Origin: Bipolaris cookei
Taxonomy: Eukaryota; Ascomycota; Dothideomycetes; Pleosporales; Pleosporaceae
Assembly (NCBI GenBank): GCA_002286855.1
Contig: NRSV01000007.1
Location: 1-64,000 of the forward strand
Length of the DNA stretch: 64,000 nt
Direction: 5' to 3'
Part shown: one piece after another, positions 1-10,957 of the stretch
How the letters are laid out: each line of letters begins with the position of its first letter
Numbering within the stretch: position 1 is the first letter of the stretch
Position numbers and translations under genes: made by a program
Notes under the pieces: generated by a model
What the model was told of the DNA's origin: nothing
Database searches by the model: none
Seen by the model: the letters and a program-made list of their open reading frames with translations, nothing else

Positions 1-85
1 TAATAGATCCAGATTGGATATCTTGAATAGCTAAGGATATATCTGCTTCAGTATAGGCTTTGTACGCGTTACGTTGTTGAGACAT
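1..85 (-). mobile_element. N-terminal fragment of a pogo/Fot1-like (DDE) transposase
   Basis: Reading leftwards from an ATG at 85 there is an open frame that runs off the window edge after 28 codons. It contains YTEADISLAIQDIQSG, which resembles the helix-turn-helix (psq/CENP-B type) start of fungal pogo/Fot1 transposases, where an acidic 'YTEEDL..A...I..G' stretch begins the DNA-binding domain. The catalytic DDE part would lie outside the window. Only the start is visible, so whether the element is intact cannot be judged. The assignment rests on a short motif and could be another HTH protein. Confidence 0.5.
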
Positions 86-123
86 CACGCGTTGTTGTTA
101 CGAAGGTAGGGTAGGGTAAGAAA

Positions 124-156
124 GCTGCCGGTTCGGTGGGGCTGCCGGTTCGGTGG
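124..156. repeat. Two tandem copies of a 16-bp GC-rich motif
   Basis: GCTGCCGGTTCGGTGG occurs at 124-139 and again at 141-156, a period of 17 bp. It lies about 40 bp upstream of the transposase start codon, where subterminal repeats of a DNA transposon could be expected. A role as transposon end is inference; no terminal inverted repeat partner is in the window. Confidence 0.6.
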
Positions 157-493
157 TGAAACACGTTATGGAATATAGGAAGAGTGATATTCAGTCAGGT
201 AGAATATAAGCAACGTCAACCTTCGAGCATCGACCTCCCATCACCACCAACCACAGCACGCAAATGCCCATACTGCCTCACCTTCCACCCACAAAACCCA
301 GTGCTTCCGTTTCGACCATAAAAAAGAGTCTATACACCATCCGTCTTGTGCAAATGCAACACACTCGCTCAACAATGCCGAACGCTCCAAGCAGGGCGAG
401 GATAAAAATTGCAATCAAAGAAGAAGAAACGCTCATATTCCTAGTGGGAAAAAAGGACAAAAGAAGAGAGAAAAGAAGAAAAAAAGGTTCTAC
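157..493. other. Intergenic, no gene seen
   Basis: A-rich sequence between the transposon fragment and the 3' end of the PAQR gene. It probably includes the 3' UTR of the latter. I see no coding signal. Confidence 0.6.
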
Positions 494-2084
494 TCAATAC
501 ACCGAGCAGCTCGTCTGCGCCCTAGTAAGCGCCTGAGTAAACATAGTCTGCATAGCCATGTAATGGAAGACAATACCCCCCAGCACAGCAACATGCCAGA
601 TATTATGCGAGCAACCGATGTAATCAAACAAGCCCGGAAAGAACCGCTCAGGCGTCTTGCTAGCGTACAGACAAGCGCCCGTAACGTACACAAGCAGACT
701 CTTTGTAATGGGCGCATAAAAGTACTGAGCCCACGCTACACCACGCGTGTACGCGAGTTGGCCAAAGGGCAAGAAACCCGTGAGGGCAAGGGAGCAGTAG
801 AAGACGACGCGGAGCCAGGCCATGTCTGCGCGGTTGAAGGTTGGGTGCCAAGGTAGGATGACGCCGCCGACGCCGAGGAGCGCAGTGATGCACATGTAGG
901 ACCAGCGGGAGACGGGTTCGCAATAGAAAGCGGCGTATTCGGTGGTCATGATTGAGGCAGCCACAAGGAGCGAGATGCCCGTGTAGTCTACGCAGGCGAA
1001 GCGCTCGAGGAGCGTTTGGTGCGAGATGCTGTTCATGGTGTGCCAGATGGTGGAGCAAGCTAGGCACTTGCATGCTGCGAAGAAGAAGACTGCTGCTATG
1101 AAAATGTCGGCTTTTGTCGACATGCTGAAGTTGGCGCTTGAGGGATAAAAGTAAAAGGCGATGGCGAGGACCATGACGAAACCGAGGAGGTGCGTCCAGA
1201 TGTTGATGAGTTCGTTGTGGAATCCGAAAATAGATCGGACGCATGCCCATTTTCCTTCTTGGAAGCGGTAACCCTTGAGGATGTGGGGGTTGACTCGCCA
1301 TGGCTCAGGCAGGTCTTCGTAGTGAATCAGGCCATGGGCTTTAGCTTGGGCAAGCGCTCGTTGGACGGCGTGCTCTACTCGAAGTTCAATGTTCTCGCGC
1401 GCTCGCCGCGCTTTGTCGAGACCCCCGTCGACAACTCCCTTTGCGATTTCAATTCCTTCGTCCATTTTCCGTCGACCTTCCTCGTAAAACTCGTGCGCAT
1501 ACGTTCCAATGGATGCATCTCCTAGCGCAAACGCGCGTGCCTCGAATTCGGTCAGGTAGTTGTCCATGAGTATTATTCCCTCCAAAACCTTTTCTCCCAG
1601 CGTCTCTTTCCGCTCCAAAGCGTCCTTGTACCGTTCTTCCAGGGTCTCGACGAAAACCGAAGCCTGTCGCCGGCCTGCTTCGATTGCGCCATCCGAGATC
1701 TTGGAGCATGATTCGCGAACAGCCAGGAGCGTGTTGTATGCATATTCGACACCAGCGTCATACTTGAGGTGGCCGTAGTCTTCGAGAAGATCAAGTCGAC
1801 AGTTAAGTTCAGTGAGGAAGTTTCGAAGCTGGGAGTGGCGGTTAGCGCTTCTAGAAGACAGTGGTTCAGCACGTGGTTTATGTTGTACATACCAGGAGCT
1901 GGAAGTTCTCAGCCTCCTGCATGCAAGGGCGCGTGTGCCATGAATGACGTCTCTGGCGTTGCGCCGGTCGCTGAGAAGCGAAAGTACCGTAACCTCGATA
2001 CAAAGGCTGGATGAGTTCTTCCTGGGAAATCATGACGGCGGAGCTGACGCCAACACTCGAGTTTGAGCGTGCCATGAGGGGCAT
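494..2084 (-). CDS. IZH3: PAQR-family seven-helix membrane protein, Izh3 type
   Basis: I infer two exons, 1893-2084 and 494-1828, joined across a 64-bp intron with a GTATGT donor, a GCTAAC branch site and a CAG acceptor. The predicted protein has 508 residues. The first ~250 are hydrophilic and helical, with many charged residues. Then comes the PAQR core: the entry segment with NELINIWTH, STIWH in an early helix, and SHNIWH near the C-terminus, the histidines that bind the metal in this family. The family includes adiponectin receptors and yeast Izh proteins, which affect sterol/lipid and zinc homeostasis. The long N-terminus is as in yeast Izh3 rather than short Izh1/2. ATG 2084 is the first in frame; 2075 is an alternative. 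The N-terminal exon is the least certain part. Confidence 0.82.
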
Positions 2085-3121
2085 TTGATATACAAGTTCG
2101 GCGCACAGTTGGGTGGGGTTCAGTCGAGCGCGTGGCGGTATCTTCTCCGGTACGGGGACAGACTACGAGGGTCTTGTGAGGCGCGACCAGCTAAGGCGAT
2201 TGGCTAGCGTTTGCATGTGCTCAGGAAATGCGTCTGGGTGGGCGATGGGCTCTTCTCGTGGTGTTGGGGGTAGCGGGTATTAGTGAGGCTGTGGGTCTTT
2301 TTTCTCCGCCTATCGGGAATAGCCAAAGACGGGCGTGGGTACCGAATGGGTCAAGGATTGGACGGTAACAGCACGTTTGCGGCAAACGGCTTCGGGTTGA
2401 TCAAGAGGCTGGAATATGTAGAAAGTGTGCGGAAACAGGAGAAAGGGACATGGCGGCAGTTTTTTGGGCACCATGCGACTTGGCTGTCAAGTCGAGGTAT
2501 CGGCGTCGTCATGCGGTTGCTATGACCAATTCACTCTTCCTTGCAAGCATTGGTCCCTGGATTTGCTTTGCGGCTCTTGTAGGGCTGGAAGCGAATCGCC
2601 TCCTGATGAATGGCCAGAACACCTGGAATCTAAGACATCTCCCATTCCGAGCCACGCAAATCATGGTAATCATCGCTGAAAGCTTTGGGCAGATACTGCT
2701 CGACTGTGGCTCTCTACTCATTCTCTACATTGGGTTAATAATTAGTTGCGGCTAATATCGCCGATGGAGCACCTTTGTGACTGAGCCCAGCCTCGGCTGC
2801 AGCCACACGTGGCTAGTCTCGCCGTATCACATGCCGCCATCCGAAGTGCCCTCAACAGAGTGGCGAGCTGCGGAGATGGAATGCGTGAACGGCTCTCGTT
2901 TGCCAACACAGGAGCATACATGCGTGTCTTGTTAAAATAGAGTATCTCCGGTCTTGCCCTAGAAAACGTGACCAGTAACTCCTCAGTTGTATGCAGTCTG
3001 TGGCACCAATGGGCTAGCGCCAGGGTCTCACGTTGGGGCAATCAATCGCAACCCAATCTTACCATCTTGAAATTTTTTGCTGCATCGCTGGAACAACACA
3101 CCCAAACACAAGCAATTCAAG
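2085..3121. other. Divergent intergenic region between IZH3-like gene and MRI1
   Basis: About 1 kb separates the two divergent starts and should hold both promoters. Short open frames here have no recognisable domain. I could not identify specific regulatory sites. Confidence 0.6.
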
Positions 3122-4346
3122 ATGGTGCTCCAAGCAATCAAGTACTCTCGAGGTCATCTCGAAATCCTCGATCAGCTGAAACTACCGCATGCCGAAGAGT
3201 ATGATCACATCTACTCTAGTACTGACGCATGGCACGCCATCAAGGACATGCGCACGCGGGGCGCACCAGCCATCGCCATTGTTGCTGCATTGGCCCTCGC
3301 AGTCGAACTGACTAACATGAAGCTCCCTTCGGCTGCCGAAGAAGTCAAGGTCTTCATCATTGAAAAGTTGGACTATCTGGTTACAAGCCGGCCGACGGCT
3401 GTCAACCTTGCAGATGCTGCTGGCAAGTTGCGAAAGATCATAGAAAATGCCGCGGCAAAGGAAGGGGCAAATGGAGAGGCTGTGCGGGAGGCGTATGTGG
3501 CTGCTGCAGAGCAGATGCTCGTCGATGATGTGAGCGACAATGAGAGCATCGGAAAGCACGGCGCAGACTGGATTGTGAAGAACACCGAGGCTGGAAAGGC
3601 AGGCCCGGTCAGCATGATGACGCATTGCAACACTGGGTGTGTACCAGATTCCCTTGGTCGGTACAGGCGACTAACATTACAGATCCCTCGCTACTGCCGG
3701 GTATGGTACGGCGCTTGGTGTGATCCGGTCACTGCATGCCAACGGCTCACTGAAGCATGCCTTTTGCTCAGAGACTCGCCCGTACAACCAAGGCTCTAGA
3801 CTGACAGCATTTGAGCTGGTTCACGACAAGATACCGGCCACTCTCATCACAGACTCTATGGCGGCGGCCCTGCTTCGGTTGCGGGGCAAGAGCGAGAACA
3901 TTGCCGGCATAGTGGTGGGCGCAGACCGAGTAGCCGCAAATGGCGACACAGCCAATAAAATCGGCACATACTCACTTGCCATCCTTGCTCGGCATCATGG
4001 GGTAAAGTTTCTTGTAGCCGCACCACGAACGACAATCGACTTGAAGACCAAGTCCGGGGCAGACATCGTTATTGAAGAGCGGCCTGGAAAAGAGGTGACA
4101 CTTGTAAAGGGACCAAGGCACGATGGTGTCTCGCTCGATCTGGGCGTCGTCGAGACGATCAGCATTGCAGCCAACGGTATTGGGGTATGGAATCCGGCCT
4201 TCGACGTCACTCCTGCAGAACTGATTGATGGAATCATCACTGAGGTTGGTGTGGTCGAGAAGGACAGCAACGGGGTATTCCATTTGGGCAAGGTTTTCGA
4301 AGCTGAGAGCTCAGGAGCCAGGCCTTCAACTATTGGTGGGCTGTAA
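3122..4346 (+). CDS. MRI1: Methylthioribose-1-phosphate isomerase (methionine salvage)
   Basis: The enzyme converts 5-methylthioribose-1-phosphate to 5-methylthioribulose-1-phosphate in the methionine salvage pathway and belongs to the eIF2B-related isomerase family. Exons are 3122-3636 and 3683-4346. The 46-bp intron (GTGTGT donor, CTAAC branch, ACAG acceptor) splits a glycine codon in the motif THCNTG-SLATAGYG. The product has 392 residues, the usual family length. The catalytic pair is visible: Cys169 in HCNTG and Asp253 in GADRVAANGD. An early RTRGAPAI motif also fits the family. The start codon sits just before MVLQAIKYSRG, a typical N-terminus. I see no truncation. It is tail-to-tail with the small coiled-coil gene downstream (204 bp apart). 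Confidence 0.95.
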
Positions 4347-4550
4347 GACCGGAGGCTTCCGTCTTCCTATACAAGAGCGATGCTCTAAGAATCTACCATC
4401 ACCTGCCCTCTGTTTTGTGTGCACCGTACGCGCCAAATCTGCAGCCTGTCTTGGTTGCTGTGAAACTATTGGTGTATTTACGCGTGTGTCATCTGATTAG
4501 ATATTGATGATAGTACGTGAGCCGTTGTTGTGCAGTGGGTTTCGCCGACT

Positions 4551-4833
4551 TCATAAGGCCTTCTCATCTGCTTTCGATGACTGCTTGTCGCCCGCCTTGC
4601 TGTCCTTCAACTCCTTCTCTGCCTTTTCTGCTTGCGCAAGGAGAGCTTCAATCTTCTTCTCTATGGAATCGAGGTGGGACTCTAGGGCGGCTGCCGTCTG
4701 CTCCCCTCGCTGCAATTCCTTGAACGCCTTGCACGAATATTAGGGCTTGTCGACAAGTATTTACCGCAGATCTTACCTGCGCAAGATCGAATCCGGCATG
4801 CGACCCAGTATCTTCGTTTTGTGCGCTTGACAT
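4551..4833 (-). CDS. Small conserved-looking coiled-coil protein (77 residues)
   Basis: This is a two-exon small gene, 4777-4833 and 4551-4727. The 49-bp intron has a GTAAGA donor and a GCAAG acceptor. The protein starts MSSAQNEDTG and continues GFDLAQ-AFKELQRGEQTAAALE, then a strongly helical stretch (SHLDSIEKKIEALLAQAEKA) ending in a lysine-rich tail. Heptad-like spacing of leucine and alanine in residues ~25-60 predicts one short coiled coil. It has no signal peptide or membrane segment. Its start is only 253 bp from the PAN1 start on the other strand, so the two probably share a promoter. I do not recognise a function. A subunit of some small-coiled-coil complex is possible but unproven. 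Clean splicing and an open frame across the junction support a real gene. Confidence 0.75.
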
Positions 4834-5086
4834 AGTGTTGGCTGATATCGGTGGTGCTGGGTTAGAAGGCTCAATGCGACAGTGCTTGAGGATGACGACG
4901 AAGCGTCTCACTAGCGCGAACCTACCCGTGCACCTTGTAGTAACCCGGCACAGCCAGACTCGTAACCCAACCTCACTACACCTTCCACTATTCCTGCATT
5001 TGCGCACTCCTTTGTGTATTCCCATTTCTTCCCCGCATGCGCGCATCAACGTTCCTTTAATTCACCCGCGAAACAAGTCGCCCACC
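4834..5086. promoter_or_regulatory. Bidirectional promoter between small coiled-coil gene and PAN1
   Basis: The two ATGs face away from each other across 253 bp, so both promoters and 5' UTRs must overlap here. The PAN1-proximal half is C/T-rich, as is common before fungal start codons. CACC directly precedes the PAN1 ATG, a good initiation context. Shared regulation is inference. Confidence 0.6.
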
Positions 5087-8000
5087 ATGTTCTCTGGGTC
5101 CAACTCGTACTTAGGGGGCGGCAACAGTGCCCGACCCGGGCAGCCTCAGTATGGCCAGCAGCAGCAACAGCAGTTCCAGCAACCCGGAAGCTTCCAGGGC
5201 GGGCTAATGCCTCAACCTACCGGCTTTGGGGGCAGCCCAATGCAACCACAGTTTACAGGCTTCCCGGGCCAGCCGCAGGGTTTTGGACAGCAGCCGCAAT
5301 TGCAGCCACAGTATACCGGTTTCCCTGGTCAACAGGCCCAGCAATTCCAGCAGCAACAGGCTTCCCAGCAGGTGCCCTTCCAAACTGGCGCGCCCCCACC
5401 GCAGCAGCAGCCTCCTGCTCAGCCCCAACGTCCCCAACCTACGGGCATGACGTCGGCGCAGATGGCTGATTCGTTTCGAGGAAACGGTGCTTCCTCTGTG
5501 CCACCGCCTGTGCCTGCCAAAGGAGCCAAGATTCCAAACATTAGACTTTCGTTCATTACAGCGCAAGACCAGGCCAAGTTTGAACAGCTGTTCAAGTCAG
5601 CTGTGGGAAACGCGCAAGCTCTTTCAGGAGACCAAGCGCGAGACCTGTTGATGCGATCCAAGCTGTCGGGAGATGCTCTCTCGCATATCTGGTATGTTTG
5701 TATAGCTCCATAGCTGCTTCATCCTAACAAGTCCAGGACGCTCTCAGACACCACCAAGTCAGGACAGCTTCTCTTCCCCGAATTCGCGCTCGCCATGTAC
5801 CTGTGCAATCTGAAGTTGACAGGAAAAGACCTCCCCAACTCGTTGCCTGAGCGCGTCAAGAATGAGGTATCAAGCATGGTGGACATCATCTCATTCGGTG
5901 TCGCAGATACGCCCTCGAGAGGCGCTACACCGTCGAACAATGCCCCCAAAATCAACGAGCCTCCTTCGATCCAGCAACCGCAACCACAGGCTTCGAACAG
6001 CCAATTGCTGTCCACATTGGTGTCGCAACCGACTGGATTTGGGCAGCAACCCATGGGCATGCAGCCACAACCTACAGGGTTTGGACAACAGCCAACTGGT
6101 ATGCAGCCGCAGCCTACCGGCTTTGGGCAATCTCCAGGTGGCTACAATGGACCACGTCCACCCATGCCTCCTATGCCTACAGGATTCGGCTCCAGTCTAG
6201 CACCCAACCCAACAGGCATTGTTCCTCTTAATGCGCAACCCACCGGAATGCCTGGCCAATGGGGTCTTGCAAATACACCTGCTACTGGACTGCCAAACAT
6301 CGAAGCCTTGGCTCAAAGGATGATGCCCCAGACTGGCCGAGAAGGTGGTAACCATACAACTGCCGGATTGACTGGCAACGCGACGATTCCCTGGGCTATC
6401 ACAAAGGGCGAGAAGAAGCTGTATGACGAGACGTTCCGAGCTTGGGACGGCATGGGCAAGGGTTACATTAGTGGAGCACAGGCTCTTGAGATCTTTGGAC
6501 AGAGTGGACTGCCAAAGTCTGACTTGGAGCGCATTTGGACACTTGCTGACTCGGCTGATCGCGGTCGTCTTGATCTTGATCAGTTTGCTGTTGCTATGCA
6601 CTTGATCTACCGCAAGCTCAATGGCTATCCTGTTCCTGCTCGTCTCCCCCCAGAATTGGTTCCACCTTCAACACGCAACATCAATGATTCTATTGGTGCC
6701 ATGAAGAACTTGCTTCGTGGGGATGCCGAAGACAGGAAGAATTCTGGCGCTTTTCTTCAACCCCAACGCACTGGTGTCAGCTATCTCAAGACCCACTCAT
6801 TCCGTGCTGGAAGCCCGCAAGCAGGTGGCCGCAAAGACGCTACTGTCTTCCGTAATAATGATGACAACGTGGGTTACAAATCAAGTGCCAGACATCGTAT
6901 TGGTGGCAGTGGTCGTTCACCTTCTCCTGCTCAACCGGGATCTCCTGCTTCAGATCGTTCTGATGAAATGACTCTGGATCAGCTTAGAAAGGCCGTCAAG
7001 GAGAAGCAGATTCTCCTAGATGCAATGGATGCCCGAGATGAGAATGCTGCAGACGACGATGACGCCCTTGACCGCCGAGACCGCCGAGAGGCTGATGATC
7101 TTTATCGCCGCATTCGTAGGATTCAAGAAGACATTGACGCTCATCCAAAGGCATCTTTGAGATCTTCTGACTCAGATGCAGAGCGCCGCGCGCTCAAGCG
7201 TCAGCTTCAGAACCTGACTGATCGCTTGCCTGAACTTGCGTCCAATGTGCGTAGAACAGAGCGTGAGATTGCGGATGCCCAACTCGAGCTTTTCAGACTC
7301 AAAGATGCCAAAGCGCACCCTGGATCTGCATCCGCAATTGTGGGCACTGGTCCAGGCGGCGCAGTGACTGAATCCGACCGATTGAAGGCTCGTGCTAAGG
7401 CCATGATGCAAGCTCGTTCTGCTGCCTTGACTGGAAAGCCTGCACCGGTTACCGATGACACTGGTGCCGCAGCAGAGCGCTTGGAGAAGGAGACCTCACG
7501 TATCAGAGCCGAGAGGGAGAATAACGAGCGTATGATTCGCGATGTTGAAGACAGCGTCAATGAGTACACTAGGGGACTCGAGTCAAGCCTCAAGGAAGGA
7601 GGACACGACACTACCAGCGAGCATGAACGACGCAGATGGGAGGAAGCTCTAGGTGTTGAAGACGAGGTCAAAGACTTTATCTTTGATCTTCAGCGAAGCA
7701 GCCGGGCAGCACGTGTCCGTAAGGAGGAGTGAGTATCTCAACGTTGGTTCTAATACCATGTCTGCTAACGTATCACAGCTCATCAAGGGATAACTACAGA
7801 TCTCGTTCAGCAGATACTCGCCCGGCAACATCGCGTTATGAGAGCCCTGCTGCTAGTGCTGATCCTATTCCTCGTCCGGCGACATCCGCCCCTCGTACTG
7901 GAGCTGCGTACAAAACACCAGAGGAACGAGCCGCCTTTATCAAACAACAGGCTGAACAGCGAATGGCTGAACGTTTGGCTGCTCTGGGTATCAAGGCTCC

Positions 8001-9433
8001 GGTCAAGGCTGGCGAAACACCTCAACAACGTGCTGAACGTGAGAAGAGGGAACGTGAAGAGAAACTTCGTCAAGCTGAAGAGGAAGATGCACGCCGTGAA
8101 GAAGAGCGACAAAGGCGTCTCAACGATGAATCAGCCGCGCCACCAGTCCCAGTCAAGGTCAGTGGGAAAAAGCCAGCGCCGCCGCCGCCGGCCTCACGCA
8201 AGAACAAGAATGATGCCCCTCAGTATGACACGCAGCAATCAGATGCTGAGTTGGCTCTCCGTGAGCAGCAGGAGGCACAAGAAGCAGAGACAAGACGCAT
8301 GGAGTATGTACACGCTGATGTATGTTTCAAAACTTTTACTAACAAAGAATAGGGAAGAAGAGCGCAGACAAGAGAGCGAGTTGGCCAGTGAACGGGAAGC
8401 CGCTCAAGCTAGACTCCGTGCTCTTGAGCAACAGGTCCAGCAGGGCAAATTGAAGAAGGCTGAAGAGAAGAAACGTAGAGAAGCTGCTTCCAAAGACGCC
8501 AAGGAGAAGGAAGCGCGATTAGCAGCACAGCGTGCAGAGATCGAGGCTGCTCGTGAACGCGAACGCCAGCTGCAATTGCAACTGGAGGCACTTGACGATG
8601 ACCAGTCCTCAGATGACGAAGGACCACAAAACATTACTCCTCAGGATACTACGACTACCGCTAGCCAGGAGTTACCGCGCGAGTCTCAGCCTCCGCAGCC
8701 ACCACCAATGCCACAGGTTTCCCACAACACACCGCCATCGTCTATTGCTAGCCCACCTGCGTCATCTGTGACCAGCCCGCATCCTGGCATGGGCGACACT
8801 GAAACCAAGAACCCGTTCTTGAAGAAGATGGCCATGTCCAACCAGGAGAACAACAACGCTGCTACTCCGCCTGGCCCAACTAGCACTACAAGCGAAGTGT
8901 CTACCAACCCCTTCCACCGTCTGACCCAAGAGAATGCCAACAAGTCTACTATTCCTACCTTCAACGAGCCAGCTGCACCCTCAGCCCGCAGGCTAGGACG
9001 ACAAGATGATGATGACTGGTCTGTAGTCGACTCCGATGATTCCTCATCTGACGATGACGAAGCGCCCACGCAAGGTGGAGCCAAGCAGCTGGCCTCCATC
9101 CTCTTCGGCACCATGGCGCCCCCACGCCCTCTTTCTTCAATGGACAACAAGAGCCCTCGCGCCGAGAGCCCGGCTGTAGGATCATCTCCTGCAGGTATTC
9201 CTCCTCCTCCTCCTCCACCTATGCCCTCAAGCGGTGCCCCGCCACCACCTCCTGGTCCGCCTCCGCCTTTGGCTGGTGCTCCTCCGCCACCACCCATGCC
9301 TAGCGTGAGGCCCCCGACTGGTGCACCTGACCGCGGTGCCCTGCTTGGTGAGATTGCTGCCGGTAAGGGCTTGAGGAAGGTTGAGACTAGAGACAGAAGT
9401 ACGGCTGCGACTGCTGGAAGGGTTCTGGGCTAA
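5087..9433 (+). CDS. PAN1: Actin cytoskeleton-regulatory endocytic scaffold PAN1
   Basis: PAN1 activates Arp2/3-driven actin assembly at endocytic sites together with Sla1 and End3. Four exons are inferred: 5087-5691, 5737-7728, 7779-8303 and 8353-9433. The introns (45, 50 and 49 bp) have GTATGT, GTGAGT and GTATGT donors. The protein has 1400 residues, a normal length. In order it shows: a Gln-rich N-terminus with repeated PTGF motifs; a first EH domain (from ~156); a second PTGF/Gln-rich block; a second EH domain (~425-515, with the calcium-loop-like DSADRGRLDLDQF); coiled coils (~610-760 and ~930-1110, rich in Glu/Arg/Ala); an acidic DDDDWSVVDSDD patch (~1260); a polyproline stretch (~1323-1356); and a C-terminal WH2-like segment GALLGEIAAGKGLRKV that binds actin. 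It shares a short promoter with the small gene upstream. No break was seen. Confidence 0.95.
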
Positions 9434-9743
9434 GTCGGTTGTCGTGAGAGTAATTAGGGGATTATTGGGTTGATTACAGGCTTGTAATATAATTCTGTGT
9501 AGTGCATAGATTGTTTCAGATGGTTGGTTGACATTGTTCCTGTTTTTTTGTTTGCTGTGCTCGATCTGAGTGTCTATTGCGGTGATTTATTTCTCTTCAT
9601 TCATCATTGCTGTTGCGTCTGTTCTCTTGCAAACACCATCTTTCTTGTAACATTTTTCTTTTGCCAAGGACGTATTCGTTTTCCACAATCGATACGTCTT
9701 ATTCCTATCCACCACATTCTCACGTGCCCCCCTCCAAAATTTC
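9434..9743. other. Convergent 3' region of PAN1 and the P4H-like gene
   Basis: T-rich 310 bp between two converging genes. It likely carries both polyadenylation regions and shows no coding signal. Confidence 0.6.
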
Positions 9744-10957
9744 TCATTCTTCCCTAATCTCGTCTTGCTGCTCCGTCTTTTCCTGCTGCACCTGATCCAA
9801 CGGCGGCACATACCCATCCACCATCCAACTCCAAATATTCAGCCCAATCTTCTCTCCCTTGATAACCGGCAATCCCGCATGCCAACTCTCCGCAAATCCC
9901 GAACCATCAGGCCGTATGTTCTCCCAATACACTGCATTCCCCGGAATAGGCTTGAAAATAACACCCTTCTCAAGATCTTCCTGCGCTCTATCCTGCGAAA
10001 TCTTCATCGTAGAAGTCTCGTTCTCCGCATCATCGTTTCCCTCGGTAGCAGTCGTAGTCGCAGATAATGACCCATAAGCACCCTGAACATCACACTCAAT
10101 AAACCGACACCAACTCTTATCCCTCGGCCTCTCAAGGCGCGGAAAGTGCGTACCACCACCCTCACACTGCCCATCGACGTACACCATGAAACTGCTTACG
10201 CGCCCCCTGTGCTTGGTTGCGGTGCTCCAGTCGTAATGGTATGTGTAGTGGCCACCCACGCCGTAGCGTTGAGTCCAGAGTTTCTCCACAAAGGTATTTG
10301 GGCGCCAGCCTTGGAAGGTGCGGGCGCGGTCCTCGATGCATTTTACGGTTTGGGAGCGTGATAAGGGGGCTTTTTCCGAGAGCCGGATGGTGGGATTTAG
10401 AGATTCGCGGCCAGAGGTCCAAATTGTGGAGGGCTTGAAGAGGGGTTTGCTGAGCGAGGTGGGATGTTAGTTTGGGGTTGTGAGAAAGGGTATGATAGGT
10501 GTTAATTTTGTGGTTTGGTAGGATATGCATGGATGCCATATTTTGAAGGTACGGTCCCGCTCTGCTTCAAATACAAAGGGAAATGTTGTTGGGTCACTTA
10601 CCTCAAATCAACAACCTCTTTTCCCTCTCCTTCTCCCAAGAATCCTTCAATGTATATTACCAAGGGATCCCGGCTCAGCACATAAACTCCCTTGTAACGG
10701 TGTTCTGCACATGACAAATTGGTTTCTGGGATGACCAGGCTCTCCAATGTTCTCACATCTACAACCTTCCCTTCTCTTACTTTGCCATTGACAGTGTAGC
10801 TGTTTTCTGAACCAGATGACGAGGAATTAAAGAAGGACGATAGAGGTGCTCCTACAAGGATGTATGCTAAACCGGCCAGGAATACGTGTTGAGCGATTGA
10901 AGAAAACGATAATTGCGATTGCTGCGATGGCGGTGAAGGTGAGGTTGGGGAACGCAT
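9744..10957 (-). CDS. Prolyl 4-hydroxylase-like 2-oxoglutarate/Fe(II) dioxygenase, membrane-anchored
   Basis: Exons are 10602-10957 and 9744-10449, separated by a 152-bp intron (GTAAGT donor, CTCAG acceptor). This is longer than most introns in the window. The 353-residue protein begins with a Ser/Pro/Gln-rich stretch and one hydrophobic segment (~residues 21-43), which suggests a signal anchor in the ER or Golgi. The catalytic domain follows: RDPLVIYIEGFL start, KPLFKPSTIW, the iron-binding HYDW (His-x-Asp), and the distal His and 2-oxoglutarate-binding Lys in WHAGLPVIKGEKIGLNIW. This matches the prolyl 4-hydroxylase alpha-subunit fold. The substrate is unknown; fungal homologues need not act on collagen. 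ATG 10957 is the first in-frame ATG ahead of the anchor. Confidence 0.88.

Noticed and set aside
1851..1892. 42-bp intron (acceptor CTAG) in the IZH3-like gene
   Set aside because: This acceptor would break the reading frame. The CAG at 1,829 keeps it and has a GCTAAC branch site upstream.
2283..2755. Open frames upstream of MRI1, one with a hydrophobic stretch
   Set aside because: Short, overlapping and without motif or splice-supported partner, so treated as promoter region.
8686..9297. 203-residue minus-strand frame rich in glycine
   Set aside because: It is the antisense of the proline-rich C-terminus of PAN1.
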